Below, piece by piece: positions 38,901-47,119 of a stretch of DNA of 64,000 nt. Source of the DNA: a virus; IMG/VR virus record IMGVR_UViG_3300001450_010303, positions 41,275-105,274 of that record. The stretch is one strand, 5' to 3'. A program made the position numbers and the translations under genes. Below the pieces are notes generated by a model. That model saw only the letters and a list, made by a program, of their open reading frames with translations. It searched no databases and was not told the DNA's origin. How positions within the stretch are numbered: the stretch's first letter is position 1; each line of letters opens with the position of its first letter.

Positions 38901-40353
38901 CGAATCATGGGTTGATTTTATCTTCAGACCCACCCCCGGAACAACATATAACTTACAATCTATATTAGCCAATATTAAAACAAGATATTGGAGAGTCGAT
39001 CCAGGGATGGAATCCACCGCGGTTAATGCCGGCCAAAACAGATCCCCGGCCCTAGTCTTTGGAGGGAACTATCTTTCAGGCGACGACTGGGCCCAGTTCC
39101 AACCAATTTACGCCGGCGCAAACATCAATGATAACGCAATGCAACTAAGTGCAAGCTTCAACTTGTTCGGCATCGAGCGCGTTGCAAAAGAGACGTCTGA
39201 TAGATTTGGTAAAAAACTAACAGAAGAAAACACCACTACCGGAATGAAATGGGTTATTCAACCAAAATTTGAGACACCAATGCTAAACTTTAATGATACT
39301 GGAGTTAATGCAATTAGCGCCAGTTTAGGAAACAAGAGCATCCCATTATATGGATCTGGGTCGGTACCAAACGGAATGTGGCACCAATTTGGAAACATTC
39401 CAGACAAGCCAAATGTAGGGGTCTTTATGGAAATGGGTGATATCCCCACACAATGGTTAAAATATCATTATGATGTTAATAGCACTGGCTCGATTTATAA
39501 TAATTTTGATGCACCCAATAGTGGATCTCAAGCTGCTAGACAAATAAAATCTCTTTCTAATTTACTTGGTTTTGAACAGCGTGCCAATACTCGTCGTCTT
39601 GGGGAAATAGCTGAACAAAGAACAATCCGAGAAGCGATTGTTGCTATTCCATATGTTATTGAAGAACTAGAAAATTTTGAGCCTCCATTCGGTGATCGCA
39701 AAGATCCAGAGTGTGGTTCTCGCGATGTGAGTCAGATGTCACGAAAAAGATTAATCTCTATTCCAAAGAAGAGATTTAAAGCTGCACTACAAGAAACTGA
39801 TGGAACGCTAACCGGCGACTCCCTATCCACCGCCGGCGAGTCGATCAGAAAATTGATGCAAAAGATGGAAAGGTATATTTTACCTCCGCAGTTTGATTTT
39901 ATACAACACTCTAACATTGATCCTTTTGTGATGTATATGTTTGAATTCGAATATAAATTTGATAAAGACGATTTATCATATATATGGCAAAATCTCGCTC
40001 CACGTAATTATAAGAAGCTGACATTTGAGGCACAGTCTATATCACATGAGTTGATGGATATGGAACTTCTTAATGAAAATAGTTTGTTCGACAACGAACA
40101 TATGAGGTGGATGGTATTTAAAGTTAAACAAAAAAGTCAAAGTGGATACTATGATCACGTTGTAAGCCAAATTGGAGATGTTAATATGTCTAAAAATGGA
40201 AAGATATCAAAAAATCAGAATACCACAAATTCGTCCTTACAGTATAACTGGCCGTACGATTACTTATCTTTCGTAGAACTAATTAAGTTTGATGTTGATG
40301 TATTGTTTAAGGAGCCAAAAGATAATAATGACAACGGCAAAGGGTCAAAATAA
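29896..40353 (+). CDS. Giant tail/baseplate protein (3485 aa) with three LamG-like domains
   Basis: One frame of 3485 residues starting 11 nt inside the previous gene. Three concanavalin/LamG-like units are recognisable by their paired ends: GVTVEFWMKTGSF (about 200) with GSIDEFRYWKSARTHEEI (about 384); WNISVRLKPLKG (about 830) with VNNIRYWSKYLEDSDL (about 912); and WTFSAWVNPSAS (about 1808) with GALDEISIWNTQLTDQEV (about 1965). This fold binds carbohydrate or protein ligands. Helical segments between units include FKSKGTEKAIKNVFRCMG near residue 632. The size and lectin-like domains fit a host-recognition or peripheral baseplate protein. No protease or intramolecular chaperone domain is seen at the C-terminus. 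Confidence 0.72.
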   Translation: MSIKKLFGSTDKANNYLSDTDQKDAFASVESSRNLKEIEEIQAHHIPHIDYSKPANFVKYGSARLYYKTALKRISDYYPYDGSSAEINSFYNKSLDIEKYILNNLYPRTNGYAIFSADGWGSKASNWSVHRQDGYGIPATPEAIIVQGGPNAATGELKDLIPTSKNNKYQYSNVYDEDIYRTAGLPSDYGKGTRESNMRANFDDGVTVEFWMKTGSFTDGTGTETLKQVVFDLWNRKDPNTGAGFEKEYGRITVELTGVVQNDIDYSDPNSYWSDSPFLVTVQSGSVTGSYQQTIGKNITTSSMGEWNHYAITLFNSGSGFMADFHVNGHLSERKTLNASQTLNEIAPKNMVARIGSLLTASCGALENPGPIARFGSIDGGKLNGSIDEFRYWKSARTHEEIGKNWFAQVAGGANTDISNAELGIYFKFNEGITGDASLDNTVLDYAGRISNGTWYGYTSNSRNTGSAIIEAAAATKEYEDPIIRPEHPDYIALESELSISGENFDINNNNSMLSLLPGWIIEEEENNKDSDLQNICHIVGAYFDKLHMQISEIPKFHYATYPSASQKPAPFAEHFAQSFGLYTPELFIDSTVLEKFADRDEEQLFEASLQDTKNLIYTNLYNNIANIFKSKGTEKAIKNVFRCMGIDEKLIKLVVNSNNQDISLRDNYQQSLINKNCLNFNNSLNSTAVVYQAIDSNNANSLGYLTNPTESSAPSYGCTVESNIVLPYYTRGIGDMDRDYDTVSLFGMYTVDTTSADSKTGADPSFIGGYGIDSTGGDDANFQVYAIKESKDSRNVYFKLSSSNKPIPFPIDVDNVLTSSLFLNAYDNQEWNISVRLKPLKGQLTNLVYGAGGTGYEVIFSGYQTQLGEVINSFSVSSSVSQTTGSLFMLAGKRIYAGANRENLTGRVIDKSDILVNNIRYWSKYLEDSDLIQHTHDIENRGISGSYRPLSPIDTGSVDIINSETLALEWNFTDLTSSRADGTIGYIKDYSSGSTDVRNPHGNKASWLSNLAGYQHTGYGYGFAAESTNIVDKRNFNSYKLVDPERAVSSDMINIYNDEYDSFYRDDNVPNYVYTIEKSFYNIVSEQMMEFFAGIVDFNSLIGAPVNRYRDRYKDIEKLRQTFFKRVKSVSDVEKFVKYYKWFDDSISSIISQLVPESSVFINNSMNVIESHVLERNKYRSKFPTLNFEDPDVEAYMKGFTELRYPWYDGSSTLPSSPRNTGTHKTYWLDRAERDSIEITSGDSTIDTQRNKYKDIINRAPHMTGAYPTLSDASGTLYSSHKYSLNKFARTSKFNMDVPVVRNLTRPIKGGTNFEPEKDLSFAPIALHPAGPVNRENGIFVPRNVLLGMTKEMVETQNIVDPTRPPEFISKEKRVFKVQHGRDWEDGIGYKNVKSSIGFPFNVLSSSVKTGYNKSVIDNVTGGIEITNLHNDTYGDDKEVPMQGTFTERVVGGHQSRHIAINTGTDNWKSRPEAWKILLGTCEANPSGAIGMVGPDYPWPEANDEGQTPYPLTASQKAVFYRDFVAKRPVNIRNINTMDVPRSTTVPGNYENNYEVVNSFGAHANPRRFIDNQPTPPERAFRNNVTGATQIRTFLDTRRTDESHSELMPEYSTEYLQITSSENKTVIATRFSNPGGPETMTRGYLDFRSAEMSVYNAFNYRNLSIIKHSQGPSGTLPEPPGDGPTTTRVYDIHAKDYGLRSHRARHTARFGRDSLFVTSSDNLPGAQYDQLPGFHKIHRNNVSRLKIVDQLNAELSGIYLNNTASILWPDPSQNAGNCLVVQATSSDGQNAANALIFDNNLVGAANEFPVWTFSAWVNPSASNAPRTIWDAGKTSVGNGSAHTITIEGDETLRYQAKTSLAAGGGNERFTFWETNTNTISNGSWNHIVVSVSGTIGGLSNSLKPTLYINGVSMSWDGATSPSLTPYDNLPNARTAHSNFRSHTGWSQTPPVVIGGDWQSANYKEYYGALDEISIWNTQLTDQEVAQVYNSGAPCNLTHSSSPQSVYLKAWWRLGEGDAAVSGDPSGKIMDSNNIIRDIVGSASLCPTALSGSNMNLYIVPSSLAGCDERVTIYSETVTHVSSSLYDNDHIQHPIPRTDIQYKWIRDSISDPDNTRYYEFQKTTNSSRMPYFSNSAGYTPYYNFITESQAAHNQNISPGGWKQPILRLNTLILDPLTENSNTIGFAADTDVSNYINTELNPGIGSTNYLNMLLAHRSVPYGWTWQKTRNYNNPIIIDERKKSVLSAITSSNKRLQHFRMSAVSTRGRTALINFDAPIGKKGNTAIGAKNNMTLKVTDNNERIMFNEAAFNSYINNNVITEPTPLTQIIRLGNNSKNKFKLKWILYSQNLFPSERNEYMSGTYKRNGYDNGYWRVTGSERISLGATQSGSFSYNIFSSSIGRSSWPLDEPENFLTRTRILGPDLDGGLSMQKNGNAGELQNVHFSYVSCSLVGGNLQLSKVSELWPAALYARKHMLAAPRSVVSPSGIENNIGMPGSDGVNFSKRYSVEIYAGEAAWDAPRNAGVVRMGYSSENSNKGTKISSYQVTSSEPWFATYDDFSYEMGLIAKDYSVVPEFRISEHIEDYMKHGPFDATKNDIFEVPGVSGSANSSTGSFYKDYSNSEFMKDFLRVKSESFLEAKEIRLVCSAAIRLNPYKGFYPAQRTLDLVGQFSSSYANSITAVWELNGAKKPLNVDRALQARGSTIRPLMQALYSPGLMYNTIKSGIAVDYPIVNDKSKIERSQYGRPSAGPMQSLKQSDDNYAILPANINSNSPVSGYNGGSWFDVRLPFETLLQPKNHINGLKFLDIEPHPSASLSPANVTTSFNSQGGDEMYEMMASNFFGEVPNFFLKDSSFTRIESGIIPDDLSFKDGEVYGARLKIRRSTTGTRTYSYDSGSTGDGTNFAPFGAKAFYDQKTAGGGDTNAWYPVPQDPQNARMDPIAPFRETFTMYSRPSAFGPPISGRPPSGSNGDRPTWFLSASLSGTMDCFNGYNWAYTPPYYHGESWVDFIFRPTPGTTYNLQSILANIKTRYWRVDPGMESTAVNAGQNRSPALVFGGNYLSGDDWAQFQPIYAGANINDNAMQLSASFNLFGIERVAKETSDRFGKKLTEENTTTGMKWVIQPKFETPMLNFNDTGVNAISASLGNKSIPLYGSGSVPNGMWHQFGNIPDKPNVGVFMEMGDIPTQWLKYHYDVNSTGSIYNNFDAPNSGSQAARQIKSLSNLLGFEQRANTRRLGEIAEQRTIREAIVAIPYVIEELENFEPPFGDRKDPECGSRDVSQMSRKRLISIPKKRFKAALQETDGTLTGDSLSTAGESIRKLMQKMERYILPPQFDFIQHSNIDPFVMYMFEFEYKFDKDDLSYIWQNLAPRNYKKLTFEAQSISHELMDMELLNENSLFDNEHMRWMVFKVKQKSQSGYYDHVVSQIGDVNMSKNGKISKNQNTTNSSLQYNWPYDYLSFVELIKFDVDVLFKEPKDNNDNGKGSK

Positions 40354-40355
40354 CA

Positions 40356-41891
40356 ATGGCTAAATTTCTTAATAAAAAAGAACAAGTAATAGATTTCCAA
40401 TTAACCCCATACGGAAACTATCTGTTATCTACCGGTGTGTTCAAACCAGCTTATTATGCTTTCTATGATTCAAACATCTTGTATGATAAAAGATACGCGC
40501 GCGGAACATATTGTAAATCCGCATCATGTGGCGCGCAGGAGATCACAGAGGTAAAATTTATTAACGATACAAAAGCATACTATTCGCCGATGACGACAGA
40601 TGCGTTCGGAAACAAAGTGCCTACTGAATATCTAACCATATACAACGGGACAACTCCATATAATTTTTGGTTCAAAACAATCAACACCGACCGAGAACCC
40701 GGTACCGGTGTAGTGGGCACAAAACCTATGATCGATCTAATGTTAGGAACTTTTCCAGACAAAGAGGCTATAGCAAAAGCGTTCTGGAGCCAGATTCACA
40801 ACGGACCTTGGCCATTTACTGCGACGTATGCTGCTGGTCAAGAAGATGTATATGTTACCGCTATAGCCAAAGGTCCATCAACTGATGTATCTCAGACAAT
40901 GTCGGCAAACGTCCTCACGGGATCGGTGTATCTCCAGGGAACTGCTCTAGAATCATTTCGGGCCATTTCAGATGTCCCAGTGGAAAATCAAAATGATATA
41001 CATGAACGAATAAAGAGCGGCACTCAATATTTTGAGGGACTCACAACATTCTCAGATTTAGAGAGCAACTCTATGAGAAAAAAAGACGGCCTCCCTTTGA
41101 CAGCCACACCCGCCGAGGCAACAGAATTACAGTTCGAATATGACTTGACAGCCATCAGAGAACGACCAGAAAAAGATATTTTTAAGTTTGATTCGGCCAT
41201 CGGAGACGCGATGTTCGATAGTAATAAAAAACAACATGCACCAGCGTGGAAAATAGTAACTCTATCGGGGCACATATCTGGTTCATCCATTAAAGATATA
41301 AAAAACCAACAACTTATTCCACAAATCGATATGGATATGATATACTCTAAGGAAATAAAGAACTCTACGTTTATGTTTCAAAGCGATACCATAGCGGATA
41401 CTATCGATAGTACTTCGATAACAAAAGAATTTTCGGATGGATATAAAATCATGTTAAACTCGGAAGACATAGTAATATACACGGAAGAACAAAACACTTC
41501 ATTACTAACAGAAAATTTTGATATAGAAGTATATGAAATTCTTGCGGGAGCACACGACTCCCATGGAGACTTAGAAAGAGGCTCAGAAAGACTTATAAGA
41601 AGGTTTTTTCAAGGACAAAGCCCACAAATTATTGATGGCATGATGGTGAGAGAAACTATTAATGATTCTCTCACATCTAATCGAGGCTACGCTACTTCGA
41701 GTGTAGAATACTATTTTGACTTATATACTGATACTAACGTCAATAAGAAAATAGCATGCCAGGGAGCAGACATTTTCAACAAAGAATCATATTATGTTGA
41801 TATTGATTTTGATTGTGAAAACAGACAATCAGAAGATATATATTTTGATATATATGGTCGCGCAACGGATCCAGAAATATGTCAGACCTAA
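40356..41891 (+). CDS. Virion structural protein sharing modules with its neighbours
   Basis: 511 residues. The N-terminal segment QVIDFQLTPYGNYLLSTGVF matches the start of the proteins at 51634 and 52723 (VIDxxLTxxGxxxxxxGxF). Residues about 66-190 contain a second module (TKAYYSP, IYNGTTPYNFWF) seen also in the protein at 27852. The remainder is unassigned. It lies directly behind the giant LamG protein, and its end overlaps the next gene by 13 nt. A connector role in the tail is possible, inferred from module sharing only. Confidence 0.65.
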   Translation: MAKFLNKKEQVIDFQLTPYGNYLLSTGVFKPAYYAFYDSNILYDKRYARGTYCKSASCGAQEITEVKFINDTKAYYSPMTTDAFGNKVPTEYLTIYNGTTPYNFWFKTINTDREPGTGVVGTKPMIDLMLGTFPDKEAIAKAFWSQIHNGPWPFTATYAAGQEDVYVTAIAKGPSTDVSQTMSANVLTGSVYLQGTALESFRAISDVPVENQNDIHERIKSGTQYFEGLTTFSDLESNSMRKKDGLPLTATPAEATELQFEYDLTAIRERPEKDIFKFDSAIGDAMFDSNKKQHAPAWKIVTLSGHISGSSIKDIKNQQLIPQIDMDMIYSKEIKNSTFMFQSDTIADTIDSTSITKEFSDGYKIMLNSEDIVIYTEEQNTSLLTENFDIEVYEILAGAHDSHGDLERGSERLIRRFFQGQSPQIIDGMMVRETINDSLTSNRGYATSSVEYYFDLYTDTNVNKKIACQGADIFNKESYYVDIDFDCENRQSEDIYFDIYGRATDPEICQT

Positions 41892-44800
41892 CTGTTGATA
41901 CAAAAAGAACTTTTGGCAAATACTTGCCGACGGCCACTATTAATGGCGTCGTTATCGATGAACATATAAACGATAAAATGTCAACGGTAGAGATATCGGT
42001 AGATGTTAATCTTACAATAGACAAAGATATAAAAAACTATCAAAAAGCGGTGGCTGCTAATTATGATGACCTGTACCTTTATATTATATTTTGTAAAAAC
42101 CATAGCATAAATTCTATGATTTATTCAAGTAACTTAGATCTAAGAGATATTTTTAAATTTAACCGGACAATAGCTACTACTATATCTGTAGAAGGATTAA
42201 TAGAGGCAATTCTACTGGGCACCGGGTATTCTGCCACCGAAGAAGAAGCCCTAGAAACTTTCCAGATAAATATTAAAAAAGTAAGCCTTAAAGATTTAAA
42301 AAACAAAATAGTAGAAGAGGGCTTGTATGATATAAATGGGGATCGTATATTAAAAATTTCAAATATTAAAATGAAGACAAATTTTATAGATGAGATCATG
42401 ACCAGCGCCCAATCTGCCATGGCCATCGCGTTTGTTGGCCGAGACGAAAAACAACTAAGGAGATTACCAGAACCAGTATATAAGAGAAACTTTGGAGATC
42501 TATCCTATGAGGTATCTCTATCTTATAATAAGGTGCCAGACACCACAGAAAATATATATGTTGATATTAATAACAATCAATATAGTGGCACTCCAATACA
42601 AACGGTCGGTGGAATGTATCATGTCCCAGAGCCGATATCACATGCCGAGATAGTTGATATGACTAATCAATTAATGTCTTCATATGCTAGTATCGGAGAA
42701 ACAAGCGCTGTGTTATCGGCAGCATTCACAAACTTGTCTTACATTTTGGCGACACAAGAAAATAGTGAAAAGTTGTTGTTAAAAATGAATCTGTTTCGTA
42801 AGGGATATCCCGATAAATCAAACTCCACCGTCGCTGGAAGGTTTTATGATCTGTTCAAAAGAAAGCTATTTCAATGGAACAGAAGCCTCCTCAATCAGCC
42901 GCGCCTTTATAAAAGATTAATTATAAATAGCAAAACAATCGATCTACGCGGTAGAGATATGGAGATATACTCCTTATATATACCGGAATATGCCACCGGT
43001 ATGTCATATGATAGCGATTATTATATAAATAACAACATGATCAATATTAATAGAACCACTCAGCTGACCATTCCTCTTGAGGGCGCAGTATCAGATTACG
43101 TTCAATTTGTGGCTGAAGAGGGTGCGATAAATAGCCAGGCATTGTGGAACAAAACATATGACCAAAACTTCGCGAATTCCTTAGATGAAACCTACATGGC
43201 TTCTGGATATGACACCAGCGCCGGTGGAGTAGTGCCAAATCAGATTGTTCCGCTCACCGACACCGACACAGTAGTTAAAAATAAGGGATTATTCTTCTTT
43301 GATTTAGAACGCGCCCTCCACACTAAGAGTGAAATATCTAAAGTATTTAGAATTCATTATCTACAGAGATTCTTAGGTCTGCAAATACCATATAAGTTGT
43401 TTAGCGTTAGCCGAGCTTCCATCGAAAGAACGGAACAAACTTTTACGACTCAAAATGAAGAAGAGGGCGACTGGCATGGTGGCTTCCTCATCTTCGAAGC
43501 CGCTGAAATGGGCGCACCGGTCACGTACAACGAAAATCAAGTGACAATGAAGATGAATGCAACATTCTATGCTAACAGCGATTACCCCAAGCAATGGAGT
43601 AGCGACTGGTCCTTGGATTCTCCTTCGCTTAATTCTTATATGGCGTATGGATATCCATATATATACAAATATGTTTTTGGTGGCGTCGACGATTACGATA
43701 GCCACAACTCACCAAATATGAACTTTTCGGCCGCTGAAGAGTGGGCATCCAGTGTGGGGTCTGGCACCATGGTGTCGCCGTACTCTTCATCCCCGCCGGA
43801 CTCTACGGTGACGCTGGGCGATGAGGCGGTGTTCTCGCCCGGCTCCACGCCCGAAGCACTTGCTGAGGCCCGGGCCGATGCCATGATGAATGTGAATAGC
43901 TATAATGGAACCTTGCAAGTTCCGTATGACGTAACTGAATATGTGGCGACGGCCAACGAAGCCACCACCGAAGCAAAGGCATTATCCTACTTAAAATTTA
44001 AAAACTTTGATTTACCATTCAATGATCCTTCTAAAAGATTAGATGGCTATAATGGTCCCGTAGTAAGAAACGGATATCGTCTTATGTGTTTTGAGTTTCA
44101 AGACTTTATGGATGATGACGTAGCATATTATAACACTATAGGAACACACCATGGTGATCGAGAGAACTATTGGACAGATTACAGATTCGAAGTCGATACA
44201 CTTGATAATACATATAAAATTTATAATGTGGTGAAAAAGCTGCTAGAGAGAGAATATGGGATGTTCATGGAATATTATTTAAAGGCGATAGAAGCTTGTA
44301 GTTATAATAATATAGAAGGAGTGTTTAATGAATTCTTTATAAGTGCAATGACTGAACTTGAAGCCTCTGGTGCTTTGGTTTCATGGTACCGTGCTCCATT
44401 CGTATACAATTCGGCCCTGGCAGTACTAACAAATAAATATGATGGCATTTTATCCATGTCCGATAAAATCAACAAAATCCACGAAGATTCACAATATTTA
44501 GCCGGCCGCCTTTCGCCAATGTCCGGAAATATGAGAGAAATAAACTCCTTCAAAGAAAAGTTCGAACACCTTTTGGGAATGTTTAATAGCTCCTTAGTCC
44601 CGCTTGAAAACCGCGGCCCCAACGCAGGAGCCGTGTATGATTTGTTTGTTGATGTTATGGGAACAGAACCTACAAACTATAAGAATGTGCGCCAACGATA
44701 CCACCGGAATCGAGACATAACAGAAGATATATATGGAAACTTGTATCTTAGTGCATGGCTGAAAGACGATATTCAGCCAGGCCAGGTCTCTGGCCTTGTA

Positions 44801-45436
44801 GAAGATACAACTACGATGCCGGCCGAGTTTGTCGCCGCCGCCGAAGCAGCAGAATTAAGAAGAAACAGCGGCGTGGATCTTTCCATATGGTTTAACCGCG
44901 GCACGTCCGCGGAGATCGTCAGGATCTCAGCCGGCCGCCTTGATGCGCTTGAGGGCGTCTGGAGAGGTGACTCTGGTGAGTACGAGCCGGGCCAGACCCT
45001 CTATACACTCACCGAAATGTACGCAGACGGCGACAGCTCTAGCAGTCTTAACTGTTATCTCCCACCCGGCGACTATACAATATGGTTTCTTAAGGAAGAT
45101 CTTACCGTCCGCGGGATAGTCATATACAATGTGAGTGAAGATCACACAGGCATTAACCGTCACGGAACCGGCCGCGGCGCCTGCACACTCAGCTGGCCAT
45201 GGTCGACGAATATGTGCGGTGGGTACGGCGAACACTACGTGAGATTCACTCAAATGCACGATCCCAACAGCTACGTCGGCGACGGATTCGAGTACTTCGC
45301 CGATTTTGTAGAACTGGAACCTATGGACGCTCTCATTCCGACGATGATCTTTATCGACTCCAGTCCCGGCGATGCCTGGAACTGGTACCCGTGTAATTAC
45401 TGGGCCGCCCAACCGCTCTACTCTTATCCAACATAA
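41879..45436 (+). CDS. Large virion protein (1185 aa) with GC-rich C-terminal domain
   Basis: 1185 residues. The N-terminal 600 residues are AT-rich and similar in style to neighbouring tail proteins (FGKYLPTATINGVVIDEHI; RVFRIHYLQRFLGL-like helices). A Ser/Pro/Ala-rich insert about residues 620-700 and the last 200 residues (from about 980) are visibly GC-richer than the surroundings. The C-terminal domain contains YLPPGDYTIWFLKEDL and four Cys (NCYL, GACTL, NMCGG, YPCNYW), so it could be a separately acquired beta domain for binding. No enzyme motif. Confidence 0.62.
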   Translation: MSDLTVDTKRTFGKYLPTATINGVVIDEHINDKMSTVEISVDVNLTIDKDIKNYQKAVAANYDDLYLYIIFCKNHSINSMIYSSNLDLRDIFKFNRTIATTISVEGLIEAILLGTGYSATEEEALETFQINIKKVSLKDLKNKIVEEGLYDINGDRILKISNIKMKTNFIDEIMTSAQSAMAIAFVGRDEKQLRRLPEPVYKRNFGDLSYEVSLSYNKVPDTTENIYVDINNNQYSGTPIQTVGGMYHVPEPISHAEIVDMTNQLMSSYASIGETSAVLSAAFTNLSYILATQENSEKLLLKMNLFRKGYPDKSNSTVAGRFYDLFKRKLFQWNRSLLNQPRLYKRLIINSKTIDLRGRDMEIYSLYIPEYATGMSYDSDYYINNNMININRTTQLTIPLEGAVSDYVQFVAEEGAINSQALWNKTYDQNFANSLDETYMASGYDTSAGGVVPNQIVPLTDTDTVVKNKGLFFFDLERALHTKSEISKVFRIHYLQRFLGLQIPYKLFSVSRASIERTEQTFTTQNEEEGDWHGGFLIFEAAEMGAPVTYNENQVTMKMNATFYANSDYPKQWSSDWSLDSPSLNSYMAYGYPYIYKYVFGGVDDYDSHNSPNMNFSAAEEWASSVGSGTMVSPYSSSPPDSTVTLGDEAVFSPGSTPEALAEARADAMMNVNSYNGTLQVPYDVTEYVATANEATTEAKALSYLKFKNFDLPFNDPSKRLDGYNGPVVRNGYRLMCFEFQDFMDDDVAYYNTIGTHHGDRENYWTDYRFEVDTLDNTYKIYNVVKKLLEREYGMFMEYYLKAIEACSYNNIEGVFNEFFISAMTELEASGALVSWYRAPFVYNSALAVLTNKYDGILSMSDKINKIHEDSQYLAGRLSPMSGNMREINSFKEKFEHLLGMFNSSLVPLENRGPNAGAVYDLFVDVMGTEPTNYKNVRQRYHRNRDITEDIYGNLYLSAWLKDDIQPGQVSGLVEDTTTMPAEFVAAAEAAELRRNSGVDLSIWFNRGTSAEIVRISAGRLDALEGVWRGDSGEYEPGQTLYTLTEMYADGDSSSSLNCYLPPGDYTIWFLKEDLTVRGIVIYNVSEDHTGINRHGTGRGACTLSWPWSTNMCGGYGEHYVRFTQMHDPNSYVGDGFEYFADFVELEPMDALIPTMIFIDSSPGDAWNWYPCNYWAAQPLYSYPT

Positions 45437-45484
45437 GAATATATGATATTAGATACAGATACTATTTAGTTATAGGTATAAAGA

Positions 45485-46066
45485 ATGAAAAAAAATAAGA
45501 AATTACCAGAGATAGGAAGCTTAGAAGAAGACAGAGAGCATATGTTTATGTCGGACTTCAAATTTTCAAATAAGAAAATTCAAAATATTGGGTTAGCTCC
45601 AATGACAACAAAAATTCAAAAAGGCCTCGACATCCTGGAACAACAAGGAATTCTTCCCAAAGAAGAATTCAAAAGAAATCCAAACGATATAGCGGAAAGA
45701 TTCTTATTCGGAATCAATTGTGTCCTATCAGACGAAGATGTGGGATTCTCACTATTAGATTCCCAAACCGATCAAGAAGAAATACAAAATGTTAATATCT
45801 TCGACGCCCGAGAATTCTCAAATCTAAAAGCAAGCTATATAAAGACACCTGACAAATTTCAAGATGAATGTGATCCGTTTTATAATTTAGACGAGAGAAT
45901 GCCAGAGAACATCAGAAGAATGAAAAAGATGCGAAAAGAAAAAAGGAAGCCATACTTGTTAAAAGTAGCCTCTCAAGCTTCACAAATAAATTTGAAGAAG
46001 ACGAGAAACAAGAAAATAAGATATTTTAAAGACATAAGAAAACTTAGAAAAGCAGGAGAGTTTTAA
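45485..46066 (+). CDS. Hypothetical protein in the virion cluster
   Basis: 193 residues. It is highly charged and predicted largely helical, with a strongly basic C-terminal third (RRMKKMRKEKRKPYLL, KKTRNKKIRYFKDIRKLRK), which could bind nucleic acid or an acidic partner. No family recognised. The 48-nt gap upstream is AT-rich and holds no clear promoter. The stop overlaps the next ATG by 1 nt. Confidence 0.55.
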   Translation: MKKNKKLPEIGSLEEDREHMFMSDFKFSNKKIQNIGLAPMTTKIQKGLDILEQQGILPKEEFKRNPNDIAERFLFGINCVLSDEDVGFSLLDSQTDQEEIQNVNIFDAREFSNLKASYIKTPDKFQDECDPFYNLDERMPENIRRMKKMRKEKRKPYLLKVASQASQINLKKTRNKKIRYFKDIRKLRKAGEF

Positions 46067-47118
46067 TGGCGGACTACGGCGATATGTCACCCTCCACCCT
46101 TCCATGGGTTGGACTCTCAGAAGACGCAACAGATTACACCCCACCGATCTCTGTGGTGTTGGGTGACTCAATATTTGCCGATCTACCAGACGGCCACCAG
46201 CTTATGAGAAACAAAGCCTACTATTCATTGCCAGATGTGGATATACATGGGTTTTTTAGTTCGCTTTCAACATTTGGGATCATCAGGAAGGATACAGTAT
46301 ATTCTGTGCCTGACATCGCTGGCAAGGACGACAGAAGAGAAACTGAACCAGGAATGGACTATATATATGGCGAGGAACCAATTGTCTATAAAGAAGCAAC
46401 ATTCGTTTCTTCTAACGAATCTGAGGGCTGGGATGACTTTAAAAATTATATTGGTAATGCCTATATAGATTCTCCATTTACTTGTTTTCGAGAAATAGAA
46501 AGGTATATGAATTGGTTTGATTACGATGACGAAGAATTAGAATTTGGTTTTACTTGGAAAGACAAAAGCGCTGAGTGGAAACAATCAAATCAGCTGCGTT
46601 CGATCAATAAGCCAATAATCCACCCAAGCGGCGTAGAAATGAATTATATCAAAGCTGAAGCTCCATATATATATATTACTTCTGACAGATATACCGAGTC
46701 CGCGGTCTGGGCCGATCCATCTGATGGGTTCTCAGCCGAGATTTCAGAGGGATATAATCTATCGTCGCAAGTTACATACCCATCGTGGATGACGAATGAT
46801 CTAGTAAAGAGGTATAAATCAATTAATGCGGTTATGTCTAATATGAGTAGTTATATAGATGCACAAACACAATATTTAATGAATACGGGTTATCGAACTG
46901 TTCTTAAGAGACAGCTGGCATCACGAGCACAAACAGTCACACGATTTATGAATAAGGAGTTCACAACGATGGCCGGCGGTAGTACTATATCGACGCAAGC
47001 CTCTGCTCAAGCGTTAGTACCAGGCGCTACCGCCCTCCCCACAACACCTACGACCCTGGAACCATCGACAATCACACCCATCGAAGACCCGCTCGGACCG
47101 GCCACCGGAGACTACTAA
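46066..47118 (+). CDS. Hypothetical virion protein
   Basis: 350 residues. The N-terminal part is acidic and aromatic (residues 1-200), followed by a helical region (SINAVMSNMSSYIDAQTQYL) and a Thr/Pro/Ala-rich tail (TALPTTPTTLEPSTITP) that is also GC-rich. No known domain. It precedes the 1495-residue protein by one base and is probably part of the same substructure. Confidence 0.55.
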   Translation: MADYGDMSPSTLPWVGLSEDATDYTPPISVVLGDSIFADLPDGHQLMRNKAYYSLPDVDIHGFFSSLSTFGIIRKDTVYSVPDIAGKDDRRETEPGMDYIYGEEPIVYKEATFVSSNESEGWDDFKNYIGNAYIDSPFTCFREIERYMNWFDYDDEELEFGFTWKDKSAEWKQSNQLRSINKPIIHPSGVEMNYIKAEAPYIYITSDRYTESAVWADPSDGFSAEISEGYNLSSQVTYPSWMTNDLVKRYKSINAVMSNMSSYIDAQTQYLMNTGYRTVLKRQLASRAQTVTRFMNKEFTTMAGGSTISTQASAQALVPGATALPTTPTTLEPSTITPIEDPLGPATGDY

Positions 47119-47119
47119 T

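Noticed and set aside
44927-45412. 161-codon open frame on the minus strand
   Set aside because: It is antisense to the GC-rich end of the 1185-residue protein; GC-rich DNA opens the opposite frame. No ribosome site or recognisable domain.
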